Positions 16,104 through 24,162 of a DNA stretch of 50,863 nucleotides are shown here, piece by piece. The notes under the pieces were generated by a model, which was not told the origin of the DNA, did not search any database, and saw only the letters and a list, made by a program, of their open reading frames with translations. Positions within the stretch are counted from its first letter, which is position 1. Every line of letters starts with the position of its first letter. Position numbers and translations under genes: made by a program. The DNA is from Deltaproteobacteria bacterium. GTDB taxonomy: Bacteria > Myxococcota_A > Polyangia > JAAYKL01. Where the stretch lies: assembly GCA_030595125.1 (NCBI GenBank), contig JAUVDV010000034.1:1-50863 (forward strand), in the 5' to 3' direction.

Positions 16104-16118
16104 TATGAAAGGCAACCC

Positions 16119-16763
16119 ATGACCAGGCACAGGAAACCGGATGAGTGGATCGAGGAGATTCTCGCCGCCGCCGGCGATGAGATAGAAGAGAAGGGGTACC
16201 CGGCGCTCACAATGGACGCAATCGCCGGGAGGATCGAGTTGAGCAAGGGCGGCGTTTATCGTTTTTTTGCCAACAAGACCGAGGTGGCCCTGGCGCTCTT
16301 CACTCGTTGTTACCGGGATTCACTGGACGTTGATGTCGAAGAGGCGATCGGCTGGAATCTTCCCCCGGCACAGACATTCTTCAGAGTGGCGCTCCGATTT
16401 CAGACCTCGAAGCAGGAGACGGCGCGACAGGACAGAATCTGGCTTGCGCTCATGCCGGAGGTGTTGAGGGACGATCGCTTCAAGATGGAGCGATTGAGAT
16501 TGCTCGATCAGATCGTCCGGAAATTCGGCGAGATAGCCGTTCGCCTTGCGCAACGCGACAATTTGGAGATACCGGAAGGATTCGAGGGTAGGGTGGAGCG
16601 CAATATCCGCCTGGGAGTGGTCCTGTTCGAGGGGTTCACTATCCAGGGTTCCCTCGGCGCGTCCAGAGAAGAGCAGGAGGATCTCGCCAGGCATTTCATG
16701 GAAGTGCTGGTGACCGACACTCTCGGGACGCCCGGCGATTCGGAGAAGGGAGCCGTGGGATGA
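16119..16763 (+). CDS. TetR-family transcriptional repressor of an RND efflux operon
   Basis: The 214-residue product starts at ATG 16119 with AAAGG at suitable spacing; a TTG 24 bp upstream is in frame but lies in the operator. The N-terminal TetR helix-turn-helix is clear: LTMDAIAGRIELSKGGVYRFFANKTE (shown by TMDAIA, SKGGVY, FFANK) at about residues 27-54. The C-terminal ligand domain is diverged. The stop overlaps the next ATG (ATGA). It probably represses its own operon through GTGACG-N4-CGTCAC and releases it when a pump substrate binds. Confidence 0.92.
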   Translation: MTRHRKPDEWIEEILAAAGDEIEEKGYPALTMDAIAGRIELSKGGVYRFFANKTEVALALFTRCYRDSLDVDVEEAIGWNLPPAQTFFRVALRFQTSKQETARQDRIWLALMPEVLRDDRFKMERLRLLDQIVRKFGEIAVRLAQRDNLEIPEGFEGRVERNIRLGVVLFEGFTIQGSLGASREEQEDLARHFMEVLVTDTLGTPGDSEKGAVG

Positions 16764-17833
16764 GTCGTGGGATAGTAATGCTCGCGAGTGTGATGGCGTT
16801 CGCTTTTTTCGTGTCGGGATGTTCGCGTTCGGCCGATTCAGGCGGGAAAGACGAGAGCGCGGCGGCGACAACGGCGGTTCAGGTGGAGACGGTAGTCGAG
16901 GAGCACATCGACGAGCACCGTCGGATCACGGGTGATGTCGCGGCCTGGGATATCATACCGCTCACCTTCACGGTCGGAGGGCGCATCACAAAGATCTTTT
17001 TCGATGAGGGGGCCTCGGTCAAAAAGGGAGAGCTGCTCGCGGTTCTCGATTCCAGGGACTACAAGCTCATGCGGGATCTCGCCAGGGCGCAGGTCAAGGC
17101 GCTCGATCCTCACCTCAAGCGAGCGGAGCAGTTGATGGGCGAGGAGGCGGTCACACAGGCCCAGATGGATGAACTCCTCAGCAAGATGGACGTGGCCCGT
17201 ATACAGAAGTCGCAGGCCGAGACGCAGCTCGCGTACGCAAGGTTGAAATCCCCTGGTTCCGGTGTGGTCATCAAGCGGATGGCTGCGGTCGGGGACATGA
17301 CGGACCCCTCCCACCCGGTCGGGATCCTGGCAGATCTCAAGAGGGTAAAGGTCATCCTGCCCGTGCCTCAGCGGGATCTTCACCTGTTTGAAGAGGGTAA
17401 AGATGTGGAGATAAATACCCCGGGGACCGATCGGGTTTTCATGGGGAAGGTGTTCTCCGTCGGTTACGCGGCGGACCCGACGACCAGGACATTTCCGGTC
17501 ACCCTGGAGGTGTCCAATGAGGATCTGACCCTGAGGGCGGGAATGATCGTGGAGGCAGAGATAATTGTCGCCAGTCACGATGGTATTTTCATTCCTCTCG
17601 ATGTCGTGAGCCGCGATGTCGATGGGAGTTCGGTAGTAATGGTTGCCGACCCGGGGACAGGCACGGCCCGGGCCAGGAGGCTGGATCTCGGGCTGGTGCT
17701 TGGAGAGAAGGTGCTGGTGAAGAGCGGTTTGAAGCGTGGGGAGAAATACGTGCTTCGTGGGATGGTGAGATCAGGAGATCCGATCACCATTATTGAAGCG
17801 GACGCCGCTCGCGTCGACAAGGCGCCCAGATGA
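16760..17833 (+). CDS. RND efflux periplasmic adaptor (membrane-fusion) lipoprotein
   Basis: The 357-residue product has a lipobox (FFVSGC, Cys21), then the HlyD/AcrA pattern: a lipoyl half-motif (GGRITKIFFDEGASVKKGELLAVLD, about 73-97), a short alpha-hairpin (about 105-155), the second lipoyl half (LKSPGSGVVIKRMAAVGD) and beta-barrel/membrane-proximal domains. It would bridge the inner-membrane pump to an outer-membrane channel. No TolC-like channel is encoded in the window. It overlaps tetR and the permease by 4 bp on each side, so the three are one transcript. Confidence 0.93.
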   Translation: MSRGIVMLASVMAFAFFVSGCSRSADSGGKDESAAATTAVQVETVVEEHIDEHRRITGDVAAWDIIPLTFTVGGRITKIFFDEGASVKKGELLAVLDSRDYKLMRDLARAQVKALDPHLKRAEQLMGEEAVTQAQMDELLSKMDVARIQKSQAETQLAYARLKSPGSGVVIKRMAAVGDMTDPSHPVGILADLKRVKVILPVPQRDLHLFEEGKDVEINTPGTDRVFMGKVFSVGYAADPTTRTFPVTLEVSNEDLTLRAGMIVEAEIIVASHDGIFIPLDVVSRDVDGSSVVMVADPGTGTARARRLDLGLVLGEKVLVKSGLKRGEKYVLRGMVRSGDPITIIEADAARVDKAPR

Positions 17834-20800
17834 GCGAACCTCGCCCCCCATTCAACGTCCCTCGGTGGTCCCTCGGGGCGCCCGCCCTGGTTCTGCTGGT
17901 GACGGGTGTCGTCATAGTGTGGGGTATCCTCAACTACTTCAGCATGTCCAGGCGCGAATCGCCGGAGATAAGGATCGCAACAGCGTTGGTCATGACGATC
18001 TACCCGGGCGCGGGCGCGGGCAAGGTGGAAGAGCAGGTCACCGAAAAGCTGGAAGAAGCATTCGAGTCGATGGACAGCCTCAAGAAGATGGACTCCATCT
18101 CCCGGGCGAACATATCGGTGATTTTTGTTTCGGTCGAGTACGACGCCGACACCGACATCGAGTGGCAGAAGCTGCGAAACCGCGTTGCCGAAGCCCGTTC
18201 CGGGATGCCTTCCGCCGTGATGGAGCCCGAAGTCATCGACGATTTCGGCGACACGACGGGAATGATAATTTCCCTTGAGGGCACGGGCCCGGTTCGCCTG
18301 AACGAGATCGCGCGGGAGTTGAGGTCCGGGCTTCGGGACGTTGAATCGGTTGGCGAGGTCTCGTTGATGGGGGAGCAGCCGGAGGTCGTCTACCTGGAGG
18401 GGAGGCGGGCGGTCCTGGCCCGCTACGGCCTGACGCCGTACCAGGTTGGGCAGATGCTCCAGATGCACAATCTGCGCATACCGGCGGGGTCCATCCGCAC
18501 CGATCGTTACCGGTACAGGCTCGAGCCCACCGGCGAGTACAAGTCGATAGAGGCAATAGAGAAAACGATCATCGATATCTCGAAGACCACGGGGCAGATC
18601 GTGCATGTCCGCGATCTCTTCGAAGTCACGAGGGAGCCGAGGAATCCGCCATATTCCCGATTGATCATGGACGGCAAGGTGGCGATGGCAGTGGGCATCG
18701 TCATGAAGGACGGCCACAACATCGTGAAGATGGGGCAGGAGGTTCGCGCGGTTGTCAGGGAGTTCGAGCAGCGCCTTCCTCCAGGGGTGAAGATGAGCGT
18801 GGTTCACGATTCACCTCGGCAGGTGGACGGCCAGGTCAACGAATTCATGATGAACCTGCTCGCGGGAGTAGTGATCGTCATCCTCTCAATGGCGTTGTTC
18901 ATGGGGTTGAAATCCTCGTTGATCAGCGCGGTGGCCATTCCCCTGTCCGTGCTCATAGCAATGGCGGTGATGCCGATGCTCAGCATCGATCTGGAGATGA
19001 TCTCCATCTCGGCCTTCATCGTTGCCCTGGGGATGCTCGTGGACAACAGCATCATCGTCACAGACAACGTGGATATAAAACTGCGGCAGGGAATGTCGCC
19101 CTCCGAGGCTGCGTGGAAGGGGACTCACGAGCTGGCCAGGCCGGTCATAGTCGGGACGCTCGCCACGGTGGTCGCGTTCATGCCGATGCTTCTCCTCAGC
19201 GACGAGATGGGCGCCTTCGTGCGCAGTCTTCCGCTGGTGGTCACGGTTTCCCTGGTGGGCAGCCTGGTGATCTCCCAGACGCTCACGCCGCTGATGGCTA
19301 AATGGTTGATGCGCCCCTCCGCAAAGAAGAAGACTGACTACGAGAAGACGCTGATCTCCAGGGCATATCGTGCCTTCATGGGCGCGTGCCTCTCGGCCAG
19401 GTGGCTGGTGATCCTTATAACTCTGGGCGCGCTCATCGGAGCCGGCGTGCTGTTCAATATTGTGGGGTTTTCCTTTTTCCCCGACGCGTATCGCGATCAG
19501 TTCACGGTGGACATCTGGCTGAAGGAGGGAAGCTCCGTAAAGGAGACGGAGCGCGTGGCGATGCTCGCCGAGCAGAAGCTGAGGGCCGATCCGGACGTGG
19601 TCAGCACAGTGACGTACGTGGGAGATGGAGGACCCAGATTTTACATCACCATCACGCCGGAGTTCCAGACCTCCAACTACGCCAGGATCATGGTCAATAC
19701 CAGCAGTCCGGACAGTACCTTCGACGTGGTCGATCGGTTCAACAAGGACGCCGAGATCGAGTACCCGGGCGCGCGGGTGTTCGCCAGGAAGATCGTGATG
19801 GGCATGCCGATCCAGGCGCCGGTGGAGTTTCGTATCATGGGAGAGGATTTCAAGGTCCTTCGGGACTTGTCCGAAAAAATACAGGCGATCCTGCGCACGA
19901 TTCCAGGGACCGATCGGGTGAAGGATAACCTCGGGCTGGACGTTCCGAGCCTCAAGGTGGAGGTGGATATCGAGCGTGCCAACCGGGTGGGCGTGACCAA
20001 CACCGACGTGGCGTTGGCCTTCCTCGCTTCCTACGAAGGATACGAGCTCACTCGTTTCACGGACGGGGACACAGAGATCCCGATCATCATGCGGCTCGTG
20101 GATGAGGAGAGGGAGATCGAGGCGGATATCGGCAACCTCCCGGTGGCGTCGAACCTCACGTCGAAGAAGGTTCCCCTCAGCAGCATCGCAACCATCGAGC
20201 CGCAGTGGGGGCCCGGGCTTATCAAACGGCGGGACGGCAAGCGCGCGCTAATGGTGCAGTCCTGGACCAAGGGGCGGTTGGCCGACGATATCGTTGTGGA
20301 GGCATGGCCCCGGGTTCAGGCGCTGAAATTCCCGCCCGGCTACAAAGTCGAGATCGCCGGCGAGAAGTACGAGATGGACAAGACCTTCCGCGAACTGGGC
20401 ATCGTGTTCGGCGTGATAGTGGTCTCGCTCATCATGCTTCTGGTTTTTCAACTCGGAACACTGCGCAAGGCCTTTGTCGTCATGCTGACGGTTCCGCTTT
20501 CGACGGTCGGCGCAGCGCTGGGACTGTACCTCGGAGGCTATTCCTTCAGCTTCATGGCGTTCCTGGGGGTGATCTCCCTCGTCGGGATGGCCATCAAGAA
20601 CTCGGTTGTGTGGATAGAGTTCGCGGAGCAGGAGAGGGCGAAGGGTGAGGCCGTTCGGGAGGCGGTCATCAAGGCGGGGATATACAGGTTGAGACCGATC
20701 CTGCTGACCACCGTCACCACCGTGGGAGGACTCTTTCCGCTGGCGCTCTTCGGCGGTGTCTTGTTCGAGCCGATGGCGTGGGCGATGATCGTGGGGTTGT

Positions 20801-20868
20801 CCCTCGTGACCGTCTTCACGCTCGTCTCGATCCCCGTTTTCTACTCCTTTGCAATGAAGCGGGTGTAA
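17830..20868 (+). CDS. RND-family efflux permease (HAE-type)
   Basis: The 1012-residue product has the normal RND length and duplication: a first membrane helix (about 15-37), a large periplasmic loop, a six-helix bundle (about 335-500), helix near 530-550, a second loop and a final bundle (about 850-1010). The proton-relay motif in helix 4 reads GMLVDNSIIVTDN near residue 405, with Asp then Asn where AcrB has Asp-Asp; this Asp-Asn form is common in one branch of the family. The second loop has the usual KRRDGKRALMVQ element. It probably exports small hydrophobic compounds or lipids using proton motive force. The substrate is unknown. Confidence 0.95.
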   Translation: MSEPRPPFNVPRWSLGAPALVLLVTGVVIVWGILNYFSMSRRESPEIRIATALVMTIYPGAGAGKVEEQVTEKLEEAFESMDSLKKMDSISRANISVIFVSVEYDADTDIEWQKLRNRVAEARSGMPSAVMEPEVIDDFGDTTGMIISLEGTGPVRLNEIARELRSGLRDVESVGEVSLMGEQPEVVYLEGRRAVLARYGLTPYQVGQMLQMHNLRIPAGSIRTDRYRYRLEPTGEYKSIEAIEKTIIDISKTTGQIVHVRDLFEVTREPRNPPYSRLIMDGKVAMAVGIVMKDGHNIVKMGQEVRAVVREFEQRLPPGVKMSVVHDSPRQVDGQVNEFMMNLLAGVVIVILSMALFMGLKSSLISAVAIPLSVLIAMAVMPMLSIDLEMISISAFIVALGMLVDNSIIVTDNVDIKLRQGMSPSEAAWKGTHELARPVIVGTLATVVAFMPMLLLSDEMGAFVRSLPLVVTVSLVGSLVISQTLTPLMAKWLMRPSAKKKTDYEKTLISRAYRAFMGACLSARWLVILITLGALIGAGVLFNIVGFSFFPDAYRDQFTVDIWLKEGSSVKETERVAMLAEQKLRADPDVVSTVTYVGDGGPRFYITITPEFQTSNYARIMVNTSSPDSTFDVVDRFNKDAEIEYPGARVFARKIVMGMPIQAPVEFRIMGEDFKVLRDLSEKIQAILRTIPGTDRVKDNLGLDVPSLKVEVDIERANRVGVTNTDVALAFLASYEGYELTRFTDGDTEIPIIMRLVDEEREIEADIGNLPVASNLTSKKVPLSSIATIEPQWGPGLIKRRDGKRALMVQSWTKGRLADDIVVEAWPRVQALKFPPGYKVEIAGEKYEMDKTFRELGIVFGVIVVSLIMLLVFQLGTLRKAFVVMLTVPLSTVGAALGLYLGGYSFSFMAFLGVISLVGMAIKNSVVWIEFAEQERAKGEAVREAVIKAGIYRLRPILLTTVTTVGGLFPLALFGGVLFEPMAWAMIVGLSLVTVFTLVSIPVFYSFAMKRV

Positions 20869-20892
20869 ACCGCCTTTTATTCCAGGGCCTTA

Positions 20893-20913
20893 CAGTGGGG
20901 TCAGACACATTTG
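20893..20913 (+). repeat. Dispersed 21-bp repeat, copy 1
   Basis: GTGGGGTCAGACACATTTG preceded by CA. It is 24 bp after the RND permease stop, and the same 21 bp recur at 21815 and 21961 in the same orientation. The gap 20869-21047 holds nothing else but a diverged CAGTGGGGGCACACATA at about 20986. Confidence 0.85.
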
Positions 20914-21047
20914 AGCGAAGTCTTCCCTTCAGGAGACATTATATCGTAAGATGAGATAGCAAGTTGTCTTTTGTAGTGGGGATCTTGCAGTGGGGGCACA
21001 CATACACAAAACCATGCCGGTCAGGCCGGTGCACAAGGAGATGAGTC

Positions 21048-21812
21048 ATGAATAACACACATGGCATGTGTTTTAAGGTAGCTGCGATCTGCGCTGTTGT
21101 GCTGATCGGTACGATTTCGCTCGTCCCGCCGGCATCGGCGCAGGATAGCGTACCGCCGCCACCTGCAGAGCAACCGATAAATCTGGTACCACCGCCACCA
21201 CCGCCGCCTGCTGTGCAACCGGAAGGTTCGCCTCCGCCACCACCTGCAGCGCAACCGGCAAGCCCGCCGCCGCCTGTGGTGCAACTGGTAGGCCCGCCTC
21301 CACCACCCGAAGTAATAGAGGAAGACTACGTTGAGGACGACTACAAATTCGCCATGGTGTTCAACCCGTTGTCGCTCGTCGTGGGCCTCGCCATCGGGAT
21401 ATTCGCCCTGGAACTCGACTTCCAGATCCCCCTGAACGACTACCTGGCTTTCGATGTGATTCCCGCGTTTGCTTACTACTTCGGCGACTGGGTCGAAGCC
21501 GATATTAAGGGCGGCGGAGGCTCCCTGGGATTGAGGATCGCACCGATGGGTTCAGGCCTGCGCAAGTTATACATCGTGCCTCGGGTCATGTTGCTGCACG
21601 TGGCCGGTGAGAGCGAAACCATGTCGTTGAGCGTGACCCAGCTGACGCCCAGTATCGAGGTCGGCTACGCCTGGATTTGGGGGCACTTCGTGCTCAATAC
21701 GGGTGGTGGTATCGGTTATAACATCATCGTATCCGGCGATGATATTTATGAGCACTCCAGGTTTGGAAACGTCGCGCTCATGCTCAACGTGAGCATTGGT
21801 TTCGCCATCTAG
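21048..21812 (+). CDS. Outer-membrane beta-barrel-like protein with N-terminal Pro-rich linker
   Basis: The 254-residue product starts at ATG 21048 with AAGGAG 7 nt upstream. A signal peptide (ending PPASA) is followed by about 65 residues of Pro-rich repeats (blocks of PPPPP separated by AVQP, AAQP, VVQL) and a short acidic stretch. The remaining 150 residues alternate hydrophobic and polar positions with aromatic girdles (VIPAFAYYFGDW, SIEVGYAWIWGHFVLNTGGG), as in small eight-stranded barrels. The Pro-rich part may cross the periplasm or peptidoglycan. The gene is flanked by two copies of a 21-bp dispersed repeat. I do not recognise a specific family. Confidence 0.8.
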   Translation: MNNTHGMCFKVAAICAVVLIGTISLVPPASAQDSVPPPPAEQPINLVPPPPPPPAVQPEGSPPPPPAAQPASPPPPVVQLVGPPPPPEVIEEDYVEDDYKFAMVFNPLSLVVGLAIGIFALELDFQIPLNDYLAFDVIPAFAYYFGDWVEADIKGGGGSLGLRIAPMGSGLRKLYIVPRVMLLHVAGESETMSLSVTQLTPSIEVGYAWIWGHFVLNTGGGIGYNIIVSGDDIYEHSRFGNVALMLNVSIGFAI

Positions 21813-21814
21813 CA

Positions 21815-21835
21815 CAGTGGGGTCAGACACATTTG
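21815..21835 (+). repeat. Dispersed 21-bp repeat, copy 2
   Basis: Begins 2 bp after the barrel-gene stop codon and is identical to copies 1 and 3. With copy 1 it brackets the barrel gene. Confidence 0.85.
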
Positions 21836-21960
21836 AGAAGGTTGTCGTGGCACAGTCTGGCACACTCGGCTGTCGGCGCAATGTGCGTAACATGCGATTA
21901 TTTCAAGTGTTTATATTTGACTATCCGGTCTTTCGATCATGGCATGCCTGTTGCTCCTTA

Positions 21961-21981
21961 CAGTGGGGTCAGACACATTTG
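21961..21981 (+). repeat. Dispersed 21-bp repeat, copy 3
   Basis: Identical to copies 1 and 2. It lies 26 bp before the start of the lipoprotein gene at 22008. The intervening 21836-21960 shows no gene. Confidence 0.85.
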
Positions 21982-22007
21982 TTCGCATCATGCGAAGGAG
22001 GCAGGTT

Positions 22008-22463
22008 ATGAAAAAATATTACGTATACCTATTGTTTGCGGCGAGCCTGTTTGTGTTTTTCGCCAGCTGCGACATCGATGAGCCGGATAAAAGCTATAGT
22101 TCAGACCTAGATGATGCCGGTTCGTCCGGTTCTCCGGGTGATGACTGTACGGAAGTGAACATGGCGTACTGTCTTGCTTGTTTCCATGCGTGTCTTGGGG
22201 ACAATCCCCATTATAATGATTATTATCCTAATGGATTTGACCAGTGTGCGAACGAGATTTACTGCCCCTGCCTGGAAAACCTGGGATGCGATCTCGAAGA
22301 TCATTACTACTGTAGCGGCGGCACAATGGATAGCGATTCGGATATGGATACCGACACGGATACCGACACGGATACCGACACGGATACCGACACGGATACG
22401 GATACAGACATCGATGTCGACACCGACACCGACACGGATACCGACACGGATTCCGATTATTAA
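22008..22463 (+). CDS. Small Cys-rich lipoprotein ending in an Asp-Thr tail
   Basis: The 151-residue product starts at ATG 22008 with a strong AAGGAGG 7 nt upstream. The signal peptide has a lipobox (FFASC). A Cys-rich domain (about residues 45-105, eight or more Cys: C..NMAYCLACFHACLG..., CPCLENLGC) follows. The protein then ends with about 45 residues of Asp-Thr/Asp-Ser/Asp-Val repeats and a final SDY. In all other proteins of this type here the tract is a linker to a second domain, so this is either a true tail or a gene truncated after its linker. The next lipoprotein begins 40 bp later. Function is unknown. Confidence 0.8.
   Translation: MKKYYVYLLFAASLFVFFASCDIDEPDKSYSSDLDDAGSSGSPGDDCTEVNMAYCLACFHACLGDNPHYNDYYPNGFDQCANEIYCPCLENLGCDLEDHYYCSGGTMDSDSDMDTDTDTDTDTDTDTDTDTDTDIDVDTDTDTDTDTDSDY
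22329..22457 (+). repeat. Asp-Thr-encoding hexanucleotide tract at a gene 3' end
   Basis: GATACC/GACACG-type units encode the C-terminal tail of the lipoprotein at 22008-22463. Confidence 0.85.
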
Positions 22464-22503
22464 TGTTAAAATGCTTTCACGTTCACAACGAAAGGTCAGG
22501 CCA

Positions 22504-24129
22504 ATGAGGCACTTGCTCCTGATGGCACTTGCGACCACGCTGGTTTTTGGTGGGTGTGATGATGACGAATCACCGTTCAACGACGGTGGTCCGGATACCG
22601 ACACGGATACCGATACGGACACCGATACCGATACGGACACCGATACCGATACCGACACGGACACCGGTCCGATCGAATGCAATCTGGGAGAGTACAGCGG
22701 CGATTTCGAGATCACCACACAATCGGATATTGCAGCCCTCGCGGGATACGCATCTATCTCTGGAAACCTGGAAATATTCTGCCCTTCTTGCACCGACCTG
22801 GGCGAGTTGAGTTGCCTCACATCGGTTGGGGGGTACATGGGCATCGTGGACAGCGACGCTCTCACCAGCATGAACGGCCTGAGCGGCCTCACCTCGGTGG
22901 GCGGGTACTTGACAATCTCCTGGAACGCCGTCCTGACGAGCTTTGACGGCCTGAGTGCCCTCACCCTGGTGGGCGGAAAATTGGAAATAGAAAACAACTA
23001 CAACCTGACTGACCTGGACGGGTTGAGCTCCCTAACCTCGGTGGGTGAGGGCTTGTGGATAGGGTACAACGCCTCCCTGGCGAACCTGAACGGCCTGAGT
23101 GGCCTCACATCGGTGGGCGGGGACTTGGTAATCAACGACAATTCCGTTCTGACCAACCTGGGCGGCCCGATCGCCCTCACATCGGTGGGAGGGAAATTGT
23201 ACATTTGGTCCAATGCCGCCCTCACAAACTTGGACGGCCTGAGCGCCCTCACTTCGGTGGGTGAGAACTTGGAGATAGGGTACAACGCCTCCCTGGCGAA
23301 CCTGAACGGTCTGAGTGTCCTGACCTCGGTGAGTGGGGGCTTGGACATCGGGGACAATGCCACCCTCGCAAACCTGGACGGTCTGAGCGCTCTCACCTCT
23401 GTGGGTGGGTTCATGTCAATCTACGACAACGACGCCCTCACCAACCTGAACGGCCTGAGCGCTCTCACCTCAGTGGGCGGGGACTTGTGGGTCGCGCAAA
23501 ACAACGCCCTTACCAGCATGGACGGGTTTGGCGCCCTCACCTCGGTGGGCGGGGACTTGGTAATCTACTACAACGGTGTCCTCAACAACATTGACGGCCT
23601 GAGTGCCCTGACCTCGGTGGCTGGGGACTTGTGGATCTACTACAACGACGCCATCGTCAATCTGGACGGTCTGGGCGGTATCACTTCGGTGAGCGGGGAA
23701 TTGAAAATTAACAACAACTCCAACCTCACCGACCTGGACGGACTGAGCGCCCTCACCTCGGTGGTCGGGAACTTGAGAATCTATTCTCACACCGCCCTGA
23801 CCAACCTGGACGGGCTGAGCGTTCTCACCTCTGTGGGTGGGGGATTGCAGATCTTCGACAACGGCGCCCTCACCGACCTGGACGGGTTTGGTGCCCTCAC
23901 CTCGGTGGGCGGGTACTTGTGGTTTGAAGACAACGCCTCCCTTGCGAACCTGAACGGGCTGAGTTCACTTACCTCGATGGGTGATTATCTTGGGATCAGC
24001 TCCAACTCCGTCCTGCCCGACTGCGAGGTTTGCGACCTGTTGGACCAGCTCACTACCGTCCCCACAACGATAGGTGTTTACACCAACCTCGACGATACGT
24101 GCACGCCGGTTCCGGGCGCCTGTCCTTGA
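22504..24129 (+). CDS. Leucine-rich-repeat lipoprotein with Asp-Thr linker (tandem paralogue 1)
   Basis: The 541-residue product is read from ATG 22504 (AAAGG upstream), giving a signal peptide with lipobox LVFGGC. An Asp-Thr linker (about residues 31-54) leads to a Cys-containing cap (CNLGEYSGDFEITTQSD ... CPSCTDLGELSCL). About 16 repeats of 24 residues follow (consensus ALTNLDGLSALTSVGG plus D-L-x-I-x-x-N-x). The end is a conserved cap, LPDCEVC...LLDQL...NLDDTCTPVP. The repeat resembles Recep_L/leucine-rich solenoids of bacterial surface proteins. It is expected to be an outer-membrane-anchored rod for binding or adhesion (inference). It is followed by three paralogues in the same orientation. 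Confidence 0.88.
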   Translation: MRHLLLMALATTLVFGGCDDDESPFNDGGPDTDTDTDTDTDTDTDTDTDTDTDTGPIECNLGEYSGDFEITTQSDIAALAGYASISGNLEIFCPSCTDLGELSCLTSVGGYMGIVDSDALTSMNGLSGLTSVGGYLTISWNAVLTSFDGLSALTLVGGKLEIENNYNLTDLDGLSSLTSVGEGLWIGYNASLANLNGLSGLTSVGGDLVINDNSVLTNLGGPIALTSVGGKLYIWSNAALTNLDGLSALTSVGENLEIGYNASLANLNGLSVLTSVSGGLDIGDNATLANLDGLSALTSVGGFMSIYDNDALTNLNGLSALTSVGGDLWVAQNNALTSMDGFGALTSVGGDLVIYYNGVLNNIDGLSALTSVAGDLWIYYNDAIVNLDGLGGITSVSGELKINNNSNLTDLDGLSALTSVVGNLRIYSHTALTNLDGLSVLTSVGGGLQIFDNGALTDLDGFGALTSVGGYLWFEDNASLANLNGLSSLTSMGDYLGISSNSVLPDCEVCDLLDQLTTVPTTIGVYTNLDDTCTPVPGACP

Positions 24130-24162
24130 ATGTTGTTTGCTTGCTGATGAAGGAGAAGCGAA

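Noticed and set aside
17575-18807. Minus-strand 410-codon frame opposite the RND genes
   Set aside because: It has the His/Arg/Asp-rich composition of an antisense shadow and crosses two well-supported genes.
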